Assembly: GCA_026392465.1 (NCBI GenBank)
Contig: JAPLCA010000016.1
Location: forward strand, 1-64,000
Direction of reading: 5' to 3'
From: Propionibacteriales bacterium
Lineage (GTDB): Bacteria > Actinomycetota > Actinomycetes > Propionibacteriales > Nocardioidaceae
Length of the DNA: 64,000 nt
The first letter of the stretch is position 1; every line of letters begins with the position of its first letter. The notes under the pieces were generated by a model that had not been told where the DNA came from, searched no databases, and was given only the letters and a program-made list of their open reading frames with translations. Positions 33,906 through 41,560 of the stretch are shown here, one piece after another. The position numbers were made by a program, and so were the translations under genes.

Positions 33906-33983
33906 CACGTCACGGCAGGACCCCCGACCAGAACGCACAGGACCCCCGACCTCGCGAGAGGTCGGGGGTCCTGCCGTGACGTG
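33906..33983. repeat. Nested, mutually exclusive hairpins
   Basis: CACGTCACGGCAGGACCCCC at 33906 (arm to 33929) pairs perfectly with the arm 33960-33983. A second copy of AGGACCCCCGACCTC at 33939-33953 pairs with GAGGTCGGGGGTCCT at 33958-33972. The right arm can therefore join either left partner. The element ends exactly at the GTG of the small HTH gene and may be a terminator or a recombination-related structure. Confidence 0.7.
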
Positions 33984-34250
33984 GACCTGATCACCAAGGT
34001 TTCGAAACATTCCCACGCCATCGATCGACTCCGTAGAGCCACCGATCAAGCCAGGAAACAGTGCCGTCCCGACTCATCATCAGCGGACACTCGCGCACAC
34101 AAACTACGCACCCGACTTGGTGGAGATGCCCTCAAGCAGATCATCGACGAGTACCTCGCTGGCGACAGCGCCCGCACTCTTGCAACACGGCACGGCATCT
34201 CCAGAACAGCGGTGCTGCGCGCCATCCGCAACGCGGGACGTCAATCATGA
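33981..34250 (+). CDS. Small helix-turn-helix protein, recombinase-type HTH
   Basis: An 89-residue protein. The last ~40 residues (GGDALKQIIDEYLAGDSART then LATRHGISRTAVLRAIRNAG) match the C-terminal HTH of resolvase/invertase-type serine recombinases; the catalytic domain is absent. The start is inferred as GTG 33981 because the N-terminal segment DLITKVSKHSHAIDRLRRA is duplicated in-frame at 36077-36143, with mostly synonymous or conservative changes. It lies between a hairpin element and the OLD-type gene. It may be a DNA-binding regulator or a recombinase remnant. Confidence 0.5.
   Translation: MDLITKVSKHSHAIDRLRRATDQARKQCRPDSSSADTRAHKLRTRLGGDALKQIIDEYLAGDSARTLATRHGISRTAVLRAIRNAGRQS
33984..34050 (+). 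repeat. 67-bp direct repeat, copy 1
   Basis: From GACCTGATCACCAAGG to CACCGATCAAG; matches 36077-36143 with 6 differences. It encodes the N-terminus of the small HTH protein. Together with copy 2 it flanks the OLD-type gene. Confidence 0.85.
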
Positions 34251-34295
34251 CCACGCGGGCCACACCCCAAGATCAGGACTTAGGGCGCAGAGTAA

Positions 34296-35828
34296 TCAGG
34301 CAGAGGTGAGCCTGCTTCCAACATTGGCCTCGAACGATTGAAGGATTTCAATGATCTCGTTCGCACTTGCCTCGAATTCCTCTTTGGCGCGCGGTTCATC
34401 CTCCACTATCCACTCTAGAACGTTCTCAAGCAGATTCTTCTTGCCCCGTCTCTTCCCTTGCTTATCCGTCTCAGACAATGCCTCTTCAACTCGCTCGGCG
34501 AACACCTTGGGATAGTACCTCTCGAAGTCAGTCTGCTCGAAGTGCTTGAAAGACTCTCCATCCCAGCTCGGATAGCTTTCTCGCAATCTCACTACGGCGT
34601 CGATTCCACTCTCGTCGCCATCTACCAGAACTAACACTTTGCCGGCGTACCGAGATTCGAGATGGGAGAAGAGGACCAGCTTATTGAGAGCCTCGAACGT
34701 ACTTGGAATGCCACCCGTTCCTCTAGAAGAGACAGTCTTCACGCGAGCGAGCCGTGGCGCGAACCATGGAATTAGGTATTCACGCACAATCTTTTCCGCC
34801 GATGATTCTTCGAAAATCATCCAACCGTCGTGCAGATCTAGATCCGAGAGCTCGTACCCGAGGTCTGTCAGTAAGCGAGTCCGGGCTTCGACGGTGTGCT
34901 CCACAAGTTCTACCGTCGAGGTTTGAAGTCTGTTGCCATCCTCGAGCCTAAGGGAGCTTTGAACGTCATAAATCTTCGTAGATTCGAGCGCACCCAAGTG
35001 CCTCAGTACGATGTTGTTGTGCGTTGAAATCACAAACTGGTTGGTCGAAGAACTAACCTCTATCGCGCGAAGTAGTGCCTTGAGCGCCTCCGGATGAATG
35101 TCGTTCTCAATCTCTTCAAGCAGGAACAGTCGATTCTCGGCAACACACAGTTGGACGATCAGGCCGAGCATCTGGGCGACACCTTCGCCCATACGGCTGA
35201 TGTTGATCCACTCCGTTTTGTTGATTCGCATAGCGGCGCTCTTGCCGCCATCGGAGGCAACCGCGGAGATCGGAAGATTGATCAGATCCTTGACCAGCGC
35301 GACGTACCGATCATGATTCGGGTGCTCAACGTCGAGCAGATCATCCACTTTGGCCGGAAGATTCGACAGGTTTCCGGTGACTGCGCGAGCCGTTCCTTGA
35401 TTGACCGCCTCACTAAAGCCAGCGACTTTTCGAGAGGAGAAGTACGGGTAAACAAAATTGTTTGGTTCCATCGCTTGCATTTCCGCGACGCCAATATTCC
35501 CGTAGTTACTCAACCGTAGGGCGGACGACTCTTTGCCGCCATCCTTGCGAACACGGATGACAAGAGTTCCATCCGTTCCTGGAAACTGTGCATTCCAGAA
35601 ACGAGCATCTGCTTCCTCGATTTGCATCTCTATCGTGCCATGATCGAAGCCGAAGCGAACTGCACTCTGATCGAGTCCCGAGCCTTGCTGGAGTGCTCCC
35701 AATGCACGAAGCAAGGTAGATTTACCTGTGTTGTTCTTGCCGACTAGCAACGTGACGGGGCCGAGCTGAATCTCGCCCGAGTCAGGGAATGTACGAACGT
35801 TCTGGACTCGGAGGCTTGTGATCTTCAT
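34296..35828 (-). CDS. OLD-family ATPase with C-terminal TOPRIM-like nuclease domain
   Basis: A 510-residue protein. The N-terminal ABC-type ATPase has Walker A GKNNTGKS (30-37), Walker B LFLLEEIEND (234-243) ahead of IHPEALKALL, and the H-loop ISTHN (His270). The C-terminal part has WMIFEESSAEKIV (Glu340) and VLVLVDGDESG (Asp403, Asp405), the acidic pattern of a TOPRIM domain. OLD and related (Gabija GajA, retron-Eco8, fused PARIS-like) proteins act in phage defence. No UvrD-like partner is adjacent. ATG 35828 (MKITSLRVQN) is preferred; ATG 35837 is possible. Lower GC and AT-rich codons than neighbours indicate transfer. Confidence 0.85.
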   Translation of the reverse strand: MKITSLRVQNVRTFPDSGEIQLGPVTLLVGKNNTGKSTLLRALGALQQGSGLDQSAVRFGFDHGTIEMQIEEADARFWNAQFPGTDGTLVIRVRKDGGKESSALRLSNYGNIGVAEMQAMEPNNFVYPYFSSRKVAGFSEAVNQGTARAVTGNLSNLPAKVDDLLDVEHPNHDRYVALVKDLINLPISAVASDGGKSAAMRINKTEWINISRMGEGVAQMLGLIVQLCVAENRLFLLEEIENDIHPEALKALLRAIEVSSSTNQFVISTHNNIVLRHLGALESTKIYDVQSSLRLEDGNRLQTSTVELVEHTVEARTRLLTDLGYELSDLDLHDGWMIFEESSAEKIVREYLIPWFAPRLARVKTVSSRGTGGIPSTFEALNKLVLFSHLESRYAGKVLVLVDGDESGIDAVVRLRESYPSWDGESFKHFEQTDFERYYPKVFAERVEEALSETDKQGKRRGKKNLLENVLEWIVEDEPRAKEEFEASANEIIEILQSFEANVGSRLTSA

Positions 35829-36053
35829 CAGGTTCATTATGACAGTCCACGAACCTCTTGTCGCCAAGATAATTTACAACACCATCGGTACATCCGACAG
35901 AGGTCGCGAACAGGCCGAAACCATGTGCCGACGGTGTACCTGAGGGAGCTTCGAAACCTGGCACAGAGGTGGAAAACCAAGCCCAGACACTCGATTCGCG
36001 GCGAGCCATGCACCGACCGGACATGAAACGATCCCCGCTTCAGGGGTCGTGAG

Positions 36054-36068
36054 TGACAATCATTCTCA
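36054..36068. promoter_or_regulatory. Orphan Fur/Zur-family box
   Basis: TGACAATCATTCTCA, a 7-1-7 dyad with six of seven pairs symmetric and two differences from the Zur-type core TGAAAATCATTTTCA. It is closer to consensus than the box of the metal-transporter operon. It ends 3 bp before the ATG of a truncated HTH gene copy and lies 226 bp upstream of the OLD-type gene start on the other strand. No metal gene is adjacent, so function is uncertain. Confidence 0.45.
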
Positions 36069-36070
36069 AA

Positions 36071-36146
36071 ATGATGAACCTCATCGCCAAGATTTCGAAA
36101 CATCCCCACGCCATCGATCGGCTCCGTAGAGCCACCGATCAAGCTC
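36071..36146 (+). pseudogene. Truncated second copy of the small HTH gene
   Basis: ATG ATG AAC CTC ATC encodes MMNLIAKISKHPHAIDRLRR, matching the N-terminus of the small HTH protein at 33981. Similarity stops near 36146 where transposase-related sequence begins, so the HTH part is lost. The 67-bp core 36077-36143 is the second copy of the direct repeat. Confidence 0.6.
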
Positions 36147-36240
36147 AGGGCCAGCGCCGGGGACTGCTGCCCCGCCATGGCCGGACGCGTCGGTTGCTGG
36201 GCACGCAGAACCGACATCGTCACGATCGCCCGAGGCCGGC

Positions 36241-36717
36241 CCGCCCATCAGCATCCCGCCCGAGGACTGGCAGACGCGCCCCTGCTGCACCAACAAGACC
36301 ATGGACTTCACCCCCGACCCGAAGAACCGGCACCACCAGCGCAAGCTCATGCAGCGCGAGTACGTCGGCACCCGCCGCTGGCGCCGCGCTTTCAACCTCC
36401 GCTCCAGCGTTGAGGGCGCGTTCGGGATCCTCAAGAACCCCAGCCGACAGCGCACGCGCCGCGGCCAGAACCGGGTACCCGGACTCGCCTTGGCCAACCT
36501 CATCAACGGCCTCAAGGCGTCGGTGTTCAACGAGGAGCAGCTACGCAGTTGGTACGAGGACACCGGCCTCGGCCCAGCCGACCACGCGCTCCTCCAGCCC
36601 GACCCGCACGACTGGGGCTTGACCGACCTCACCAAGGACCAGGCCAAGGAGATCGATGAACGCTACCTCCGCAGCGCAAGCAAGGAAAGGCTCGGAGGCG
36701 TCCGCGAGGCCGCCTGA
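36241..36717 (+). pseudogene. Transposase fragment (DDE type, C-terminal part)
   Basis: The open frame gives PPEDWQTRPCC, TMDFTPDPKNRHHQRKL, then RRWRRAFNLRSSVEGAFGIL and RVPGLALANLINGL, ending at TGA 36715-36717. The SVEG(x)FG(x)LKNP and GL(x)xxxNLI patterns are those of the C-terminal catalytic region of DDE transposases common in actinomycetes. The N-terminal two-thirds, including the first acidic catalytic residues, is missing, and the exact left edge is not clear. It interrupts the second HTH gene copy and is not expected to be active. Confidence 0.7.
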
Positions 36718-36769
36718 TCACCCGTGAACCATGAACCTTGAAAACTGAAGAGGGACGCGCCGGCGGCCC

Positions 36770-38281
36770 TCAGTCTGCCGTGGCCGCCGACGGACCAGCG
36801 GCGGCCTCGAGCGCGGCCGCGACCGCCTCGAACTCCGCCAGCGCTGCGGTGAGGTCGTCGACGATCTCGCGGGCGATGATCTCGGGGGCAGGCAGATTGT
36901 CCATGTCCTCGAGGGACTCATCGCGCAGCCAGGTGATGTCGAGGTTGACCTTATCGCGCGCAATCAGCTCGTCGTACCTGAACGACCGCCAGCGGCCGTC
37001 CTCGCCGGTCTCGACGCGCTCGTCACGATCTTTGCCCGGCAGGTAGCACTCGACGAACTCGTCGAGGTGGTGGCGACGCAGAGGCTTCTGCTTGAGCGTG
37101 AAGTGCTGGTTGGTCCGAAGGTCGTAGACCCACAGTTTGCGCGTCCACGGCTCCTCCGATGCGGGCTTCTTGTCGAAGAAGAGCACGTTCGCCTTCACGC
37201 CTTGGGCGTAGAAGATGCCCGTCGGGAGCCGCAGCAGTGTGTGGAGGTCGAAGTCCGCGAGGAGCTTGCGGCGCAAGGTCTCACCGGCTCCCCCCTCGAA
37301 CAGCACATTGTCCGGGAGCACCACGGCCGCGCGGCCGGGGATGTCCAGGATGGTCATGATGTGCTGCAGGAAGTTGAGCTGCTTGTTGGACGTCGTGACG
37401 ACGAAGTCCTGGCGCTCGATCTCGGTGTCCTCGCGCACCTCGCGGCCGTCGTCGCCGACCATGGTCAGAGACGACTTCCGGCCGAACGGTGGATTCGACA
37501 GCACCACTGACCAACGCTTCTCCTTGCCAGGATCTGCGATCAGGGCATCGCGGACGTCGATCAGCGAGTCGCCGTCGGCGGATCCGATGCCGTGCAGCAG
37601 CAGGTTCATCGCGGCGAGCCGGGCGGTACCGTCGACCAGCTCGTAACCGGTCGCAAACCTGTCGCGGAGGTGGTCTCGCTGGGTTGGTGTGAGGTTCTCC
37701 GCGCCCTCGGCGGCGTACTCGTGAGCCACCAGGAGGAAGCCGCCCGTGCCGCAGGCCGGGTCTACCACCGTGTCGTTGGGCGTTGGCTGGATGACGTCGA
37801 CGATGGCGTGGATCAGGTCGCGGGGAGTGAAGTACTGACCTGCACCGGAGCCCTTGTCCGAGGCCCCCTTGGAGAGCAACTCCTCGTAGGCGTCGCCCTT
37901 GATGTCGGTGCCGGAGGCAGACCAATGCTCCTGATCGATGAGGTCGACGATGAGTCGCTTGAGCTTGGCGGGGTCCTGGATCCGGTTCTGCGCCTTGCGG
38001 AAGATCGTGCCAAGGGTGCCGGGCTGCTGCGCAAGCCCTTGCAGGATGCGGGTGTACTCGAACTCGAGCTGAGTGCCTTCGGCGTCGAGGAGCCGCTGCC
38101 AGGAGTACTTTTCCGGCACGACCTGCTGAGGCTTGAGCTTCCGGGTCGCGCGCTCGTGCGCCATCTTGAGGAAGAGCAGGTAGGTCAGCTGCTCGGTGTA
38201 CTCGATGACACCGACACCGTCGTCCCGCAGGACATTGCAGTAGGACCACAGCTTGTCGACCAAGCGCCGCGAGTCAGACAT
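36770..38281 (-). CDS. hsdM: Type I restriction-modification DNA methyltransferase subunit
   Basis: A 503-residue N6-adenine methyltransferase. An HsdM N-terminal helical domain (LWSYCNVLRDDGVGVIEYTE) is followed by GQYFTPR (148-154), the AdoMet motif DPACGTGGF (174-182) and the catalytic NPPF (263-266). ATG 38281 (MSDSRRLVDK) is chosen because the family N-terminus begins there; it overlaps the end of the ENQ nuclease-like gene by 8 bases. It is last in the order hsdR-hsdS-mrr-like-ENQ-hsdM. With HsdS it methylates the host recognition sites; with HsdR it forms the restriction complex. Confidence 0.93.
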   Translation of the reverse strand: MSDSRRLVDKLWSYCNVLRDDGVGVIEYTEQLTYLLFLKMAHERATRKLKPQQVVPEKYSWQRLLDAEGTQLEFEYTRILQGLAQQPGTLGTIFRKAQNRIQDPAKLKRLIVDLIDQEHWSASGTDIKGDAYEELLSKGASDKGSGAGQYFTPRDLIHAIVDVIQPTPNDTVVDPACGTGGFLLVAHEYAAEGAENLTPTQRDHLRDRFATGYELVDGTARLAAMNLLLHGIGSADGDSLIDVRDALIADPGKEKRWSVVLSNPPFGRKSSLTMVGDDGREVREDTEIERQDFVVTTSNKQLNFLQHIMTILDIPGRAAVVLPDNVLFEGGAGETLRRKLLADFDLHTLLRLPTGIFYAQGVKANVLFFDKKPASEEPWTRKLWVYDLRTNQHFTLKQKPLRRHHLDEFVECYLPGKDRDERVETGEDGRWRSFRYDELIARDKVNLDITWLRDESLEDMDNLPAPEIIAREIVDDLTAALAEFEAVAAALEAAAGPSAATAD

Positions 38282-39230
38282 TTCCGGTGCTCTCTCCATT
38301 CGTTTCTGCCTCAAGGGCGATCTTGTAGGCGCTTGCGACGTCAAAGCAGAACGCGAAGAGATCATCGACGCGGTCGGCAGCGAGCCATCCTGGCCCGGTG
38401 CGAGCTTGCTTCTCGGTCCCGTTGAAGCCGAAGAGACGATCGGCCTTGACCCGGAACTCGGAGCTGGTCAGAGCGGGGATAGGAATGCCACTGTTCGTGC
38501 CCGCATAGGCGCTGAACGGCACGAGCACTCGCCCGTCGTTGAAGATCGCAACCACGGTGCGAATGCCGCCGGCCGACGGCCCTGGGGCCTCGAGTACGAC
38601 GTAATTAGGGCCGAGTCGGCGACGGTAGCCCGCGGCGACCCACCTTTCGACGACGGCCTCGGCCGCGGCCGCCATGTCGCTCGAGGCGAACTGAGTGAAG
38701 AGCTCGTCGAGAGAGGAGACCCTCTCGGCCTGCTTCGCCTGTTCGACCTTGGCGGTGAACTGGTTCGGCTCGACGACGGCGCTGAAGAGCGGTGCCCACG
38801 GACTGTCGCTGATCCGAACCGCCTTGGCCTCCACGAGCCACACGGAGATCCCGCGCTCGCGGTCCAGCTCTGCGAGATCGTTGGGGTACTGCGCCACTGC
38901 CCTGAACTCATCACGATGCTCCTCCGCGACGACGACAAGACCGCGGGCATGGCGGGCGACCGCGTAGGCAAGCCCCCGCGTGAGGTGGTCGTGGTCGGCG
39001 CGGCCGTCCTGGTTCTCCACGACGAACTCCGAGCCGTCCTCCCCTTGAGCGACGATGTCGATCCTTCGTCCGCCTGTCGTCGCGACCTCAGACTTGCCCA
39101 CCGCGGTGAGATCGACGCCGATCGCCTCGCCGAGAGAGTCGAGTTGCTCTGCGAGAAGGGGGGTGAAGTCGGAGGCCTCGCCCTTCCACGCCTCGGTGAG
39201 CCGGCCGAAGACCAGCTTCGCCATCGTCAT
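38274..39230 (-). CDS. PD-(D/E)XK-like protein with ENQ active-site variant
   Basis: A 318-residue protein embedded in the hsd operon. Residues 55-80 read RRIDIVAQGEDGSEFVVENQ followed by DGRADHDHLTRGL: an Asp, a short loop, then E-N-Q in place of E-x-K, and the DHDHL motif. This arrangement is seen in a group of nuclease-fold proteins (DUF4268-like neighbourhood) often found with defence genes. The C-terminal half is of unknown fold. It starts 9 bp after the mrr-like stop and overlaps hsdM by 8 bases, so it is expressed with the R-M enzyme. Catalysis with the ENQ variant is uncertain. Confidence 0.7.
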   Translation of the reverse strand: MTMAKLVFGRLTEAWKGEASDFTPLLAEQLDSLGEAIGVDLTAVGKSEVATTGGRRIDIVAQGEDGSEFVVENQDGRADHDHLTRGLAYAVARHARGLVVVAEEHRDEFRAVAQYPNDLAELDRERGISVWLVEAKAVRISDSPWAPLFSAVVEPNQFTAKVEQAKQAERVSSLDELFTQFASSDMAAAAEAVVERWVAAGYRRRLGPNYVVLEAPGPSAGGIRTVVAIFNDGRVLVPFSAYAGTNSGIPIPALTSSEFRVKADRLFGFNGTEKQARTGPGWLAADRVDDLFAFCFDVASAYKIALEAETNGESTGNV

Positions 39231-39239
39231 CGTCGGCCC

Positions 39240-40271
39240 CTACTGGCCCGCGGAGTCATCGACGACCAGCACGGGCGTGAGCGGAATCCGCAGACGCCAC
39301 TTCTGGCTGAGGTCGGTGTAGTGGCGCAGCACCAAGTCGACCAGCTCCTCGCCGTTGATGAGGCGGAGCGTCGGACGCACCCGTTCGATGGCCTGAGCGT
39401 CCCGGCTGTACGCCCCGAGCGTGACGAACAGACTCAGTTCATTGTGGCCGAGAGTGCCGACGAGCTGCTGGACGTCGGGAGCACCGATCGTCCCGGTCAG
39501 ATGCTTGCACTGCACCTTGATCAACGGCGGCTCCACACCCAGCGGATCGCGGTGAGCGATGATGTCGACGCCACCGTCCTGGGAGTACTGCGTGACGCGC
39601 GCTTGGTAGCCCATCGCCCGAAGAAGGTCCGCCGTGAAGTCCTCGAACTCGCGGTGGGACAGGTCGGACTTGAGCGCCTCAAGCACGAAGTCGCGAGTGT
39701 GCCGGTCGATCCGAGACGCGCGGGGCTCGTCCGCAGCCGCCGCCTCGCTGACGACCTCTGGGGTGGCGACCTGGCTGACGGCCTCCTCGAACTGGTCCTC
39801 ACTCCCCGCGTGGAGCACCGCCAGGAACTCCTGAGGATGCTTGCGGATCCCAAAGACGGTAAGCAGTGAGCCGATCTCATACAGCGCAGGTTGGGTGAAC
39901 ACGGTTCGGGAGACCCCGAGCCTTTCCCACCTGACCTTTCGCCGGTGGCGGTGCGTCGGCTCGGCAGCGTGGAATTCGTACGGCCCCGTCACCACGCCTA
40001 TGTTGATCGTGCTGTCGGGCCGGTACGGCGCCACGATTACATCGCCCTCGGCCATCTCAGCCCCGAAGCGCAACAAGACTCCTGCCCAGCCCGCGATCGC
40101 CCGAGGCTTCTCGTCAGGCATCGCAGCGGTGAGTGCAGACTTGAGCGCTTCGCGTTCGAAATCGACCTCACCCAAGCTTCGGTTCATCTCGTCGTAACCG
40201 ACCGAGATGAACCCGTCATCGACCAGTTCGATGTTGAACCGATCGTTGTGGACGCCCCAGACGTTGGTCAT
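39240..40271 (-). CDS. Mrr-family restriction endonuclease with N-terminal sensor-like domain
   Basis: A 343-residue protein. The C-terminal half is an Mrr-cat nuclease: HREFEDFTADLLRAMGYQAR, GGVDIIA (Asp236) and IKVQCKH (Gln254, Lys256), the D-QxK active site of type IV enzymes. The N-terminal ~145 residues (VWGVHNDRF, GFISVGYDEM, EGDVIVAPY, TINIGVVTGPYEF) look like a PUA/EVE-type fold of the kind that reads modified bases. Its ATG overlaps hsdS by ATGA and it is followed by the ENQ gene. Modification-dependent cleavage is inferred from family features. Confidence 0.83.
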   Translation of the reverse strand: MTNVWGVHNDRFNIELVDDGFISVGYDEMNRSLGEVDFEREALKSALTAAMPDEKPRAIAGWAGVLLRFGAEMAEGDVIVAPYRPDSTINIGVVTGPYEFHAAEPTHRHRRKVRWERLGVSRTVFTQPALYEIGSLLTVFGIRKHPQEFLAVLHAGSEDQFEEAVSQVATPEVVSEAAAADEPRASRIDRHTRDFVLEALKSDLSHREFEDFTADLLRAMGYQARVTQYSQDGGVDIIAHRDPLGVEPPLIKVQCKHLTGTIGAPDVQQLVGTLGHNELSLFVTLGAYSRDAQAIERVRPTLRLINGEELVDLVLRHYTDLSQKWRLRIPLTPVLVVDDSAGQ

Positions 40272-41560
40272 ACCGGCGTCATCTCCTCAGCCTCCGGCAT
40301 GCCTACCGTCGATCCAGTCAGACGCCCTGCGAAGGCAGCGGCCAGCAGCGCACGTCGAAGTGCAGATGATCGAAGCTTTTGCCGTTGCACCTCGGCAGTC
40401 GCTGCGCTCGCCGACGCCTCGATCTCGGTGATGCGCGCCACCGCTTCTCGCTGCCGGGACAGACTCGGCACCGGGACAGTCGTCTCGGAGATCGACCTCT
40501 GGTCAATCTTCGGCATCGACCCCGCCAGCCCTTTGGCACGCGCTCGGAGTGTTCGGTGGACCTTCTCCGACCGGAGGGCTGCCACAAGGAACCTTCCATC
40601 TACTGCCGACTCGTCAGGACGCAACCTGACCAGAAGGTCCGGGAAGATCGCCCAGTCCCTGGGGCCGTCGTAGCGCGCCGCCGTGCCGACGAGTTCGGGC
40701 GTGTTTGCGCGTTGCACCAAGATGTCCCCGGGCTCAAGCCACAGTCCTTGAGCAGCTTCTGGGGGAGTCACGGTGAGCTTCGTGAACTCATCTGTGAACT
40801 GGTTCCTGGTCACCGCTGTCAGCGTGAGGGTTCTCGTGCCGACTTCAGCCGCCTTCACGGCTCGATCCGATCGGCCGTTCCGCATCGTCTCGCGGAGAAG
40901 CTCACTGACAGGACGCTCGGCAGAGTCACCGGTCCAAACTTCGCGCTGAGTCGCAGCTGATCGCCACGCCTCGACCCGTAACGCGCTCGATGCCAAATAC
41001 GCCTCCGCGGCGTCGAGGCGAGAGAGATGGTCCTCGAGGATGCCGACAATTCGGCGCTGCTCATCAATCTCGGGAACCGGAACAGGGAGGGTCACAAAGC
41101 GACCATGGGTGAGATTGAGGCCACTGTCCGAGATGCCGGTCTTCATCTCGTCGATTAACTTCTGAGCGACAGGACTGAGGAGCCACAGTTCTAGGAACCG
41201 GGGATCTACGCGCCCGTCCGGGCGGAAGCGGTACATTTTGCCGGACATCATGAGTCGTCTCGGAGTCGAGCGGACCAGCGCCGGGATACCGCATCTCGAT
41301 CGAGGACCCGCACAGGTCAGCAGCAGGTCACCCTCTCGGACCTCCATAGCAGGCTTGGGTTGGAGCGTGCTTGGCAGTTCCTTATTGTGCTCTGGCTCAA
41401 AGCGGCCCGTCTGAATCGCAGTCGTCTTGAGCACTCCCCAAGCACCCTCGGGCGCGGAACTACCGTGACACTTTGGACTCCACCCCTGTTGCAAAACCTT
41501 CCTGTTGGGCTGTTTGACCAGTATGTCCGCCATGGTCGACCACTCCCATGGACGAGTCAT
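40268..41560 (-). CDS. hsdS: Type I restriction-modification specificity subunit
   Basis: A 430-residue HsdS with the usual two target-recognition domains separated and followed by conserved helical spacers. The first spacer is VPVPEIDEQRRIVGILEDHL near residue 165; the second TRD ends in ISETTVPVPSLSRQREAVAR, and the C-terminal helix KLRSSALRRALLAAAFAGRL closes the protein. Both TRDs are complete, so two half-sites are read. It starts within the end of hsdR (ATGA overlap) and overlaps the mrr-like gene by ATGA. The target sequence cannot be predicted by eye. Confidence 0.93.
   Translation of the reverse strand: MTRPWEWSTMADILVKQPNRKVLQQGWSPKCHGSSAPEGAWGVLKTTAIQTGRFEPEHNKELPSTLQPKPAMEVREGDLLLTCAGPRSRCGIPALVRSTPRRLMMSGKMYRFRPDGRVDPRFLELWLLSPVAQKLIDEMKTGISDSGLNLTHGRFVTLPVPVPEIDEQRRIVGILEDHLSRLDAAEAYLASSALRVEAWRSAATQREVWTGDSAERPVSELLRETMRNGRSDRAVKAAEVGTRTLTLTAVTRNQFTDEFTKLTVTPPEAAQGLWLEPGDILVQRANTPELVGTAARYDGPRDWAIFPDLLVRLRPDESAVDGRFLVAALRSEKVHRTLRARAKGLAGSMPKIDQRSISETTVPVPSLSRQREAVARITEIEASASAATAEVQRQKLRSSALRRALLAAAFAGRLTGSTVGMPEAEEMTPV

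Larger units (their letters stand above)
33451..33980. other. Gene-poor left flank of the island
   Basis: A 530-bp stretch without a convincing gene. It contains two ssrA-end-like repeats (33486-33523 and 33842-33892) and most of a nested hairpin (33906-33983). On the minus strand near 33677-33800 the translated frame ends in a hydrophobic tail (LAIAAFVLFIALGLLALIRR), which could be a remnant of a small membrane protein, but no start codon with a ribosome site supports it. Base composition is lower in GC than the flanking chromosome. Confidence 0.5.

Noticed and set aside
33677-34042. Minus-strand ORF ending in a hydrophobic tail
   Set aside because: The tail looks like a membrane segment, but the rest is unstructured, crosses the repeat and hairpin elements, and no credible start was found; mentioned only as a possible remnant.
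36053-36622. Plus-strand ORF reading through the truncated HTH copy into the transposase region
   Set aside because: After the first ~25 residues the frame is out of register with the transposase and gives a low-complexity Arg/Ser/Thr sequence.
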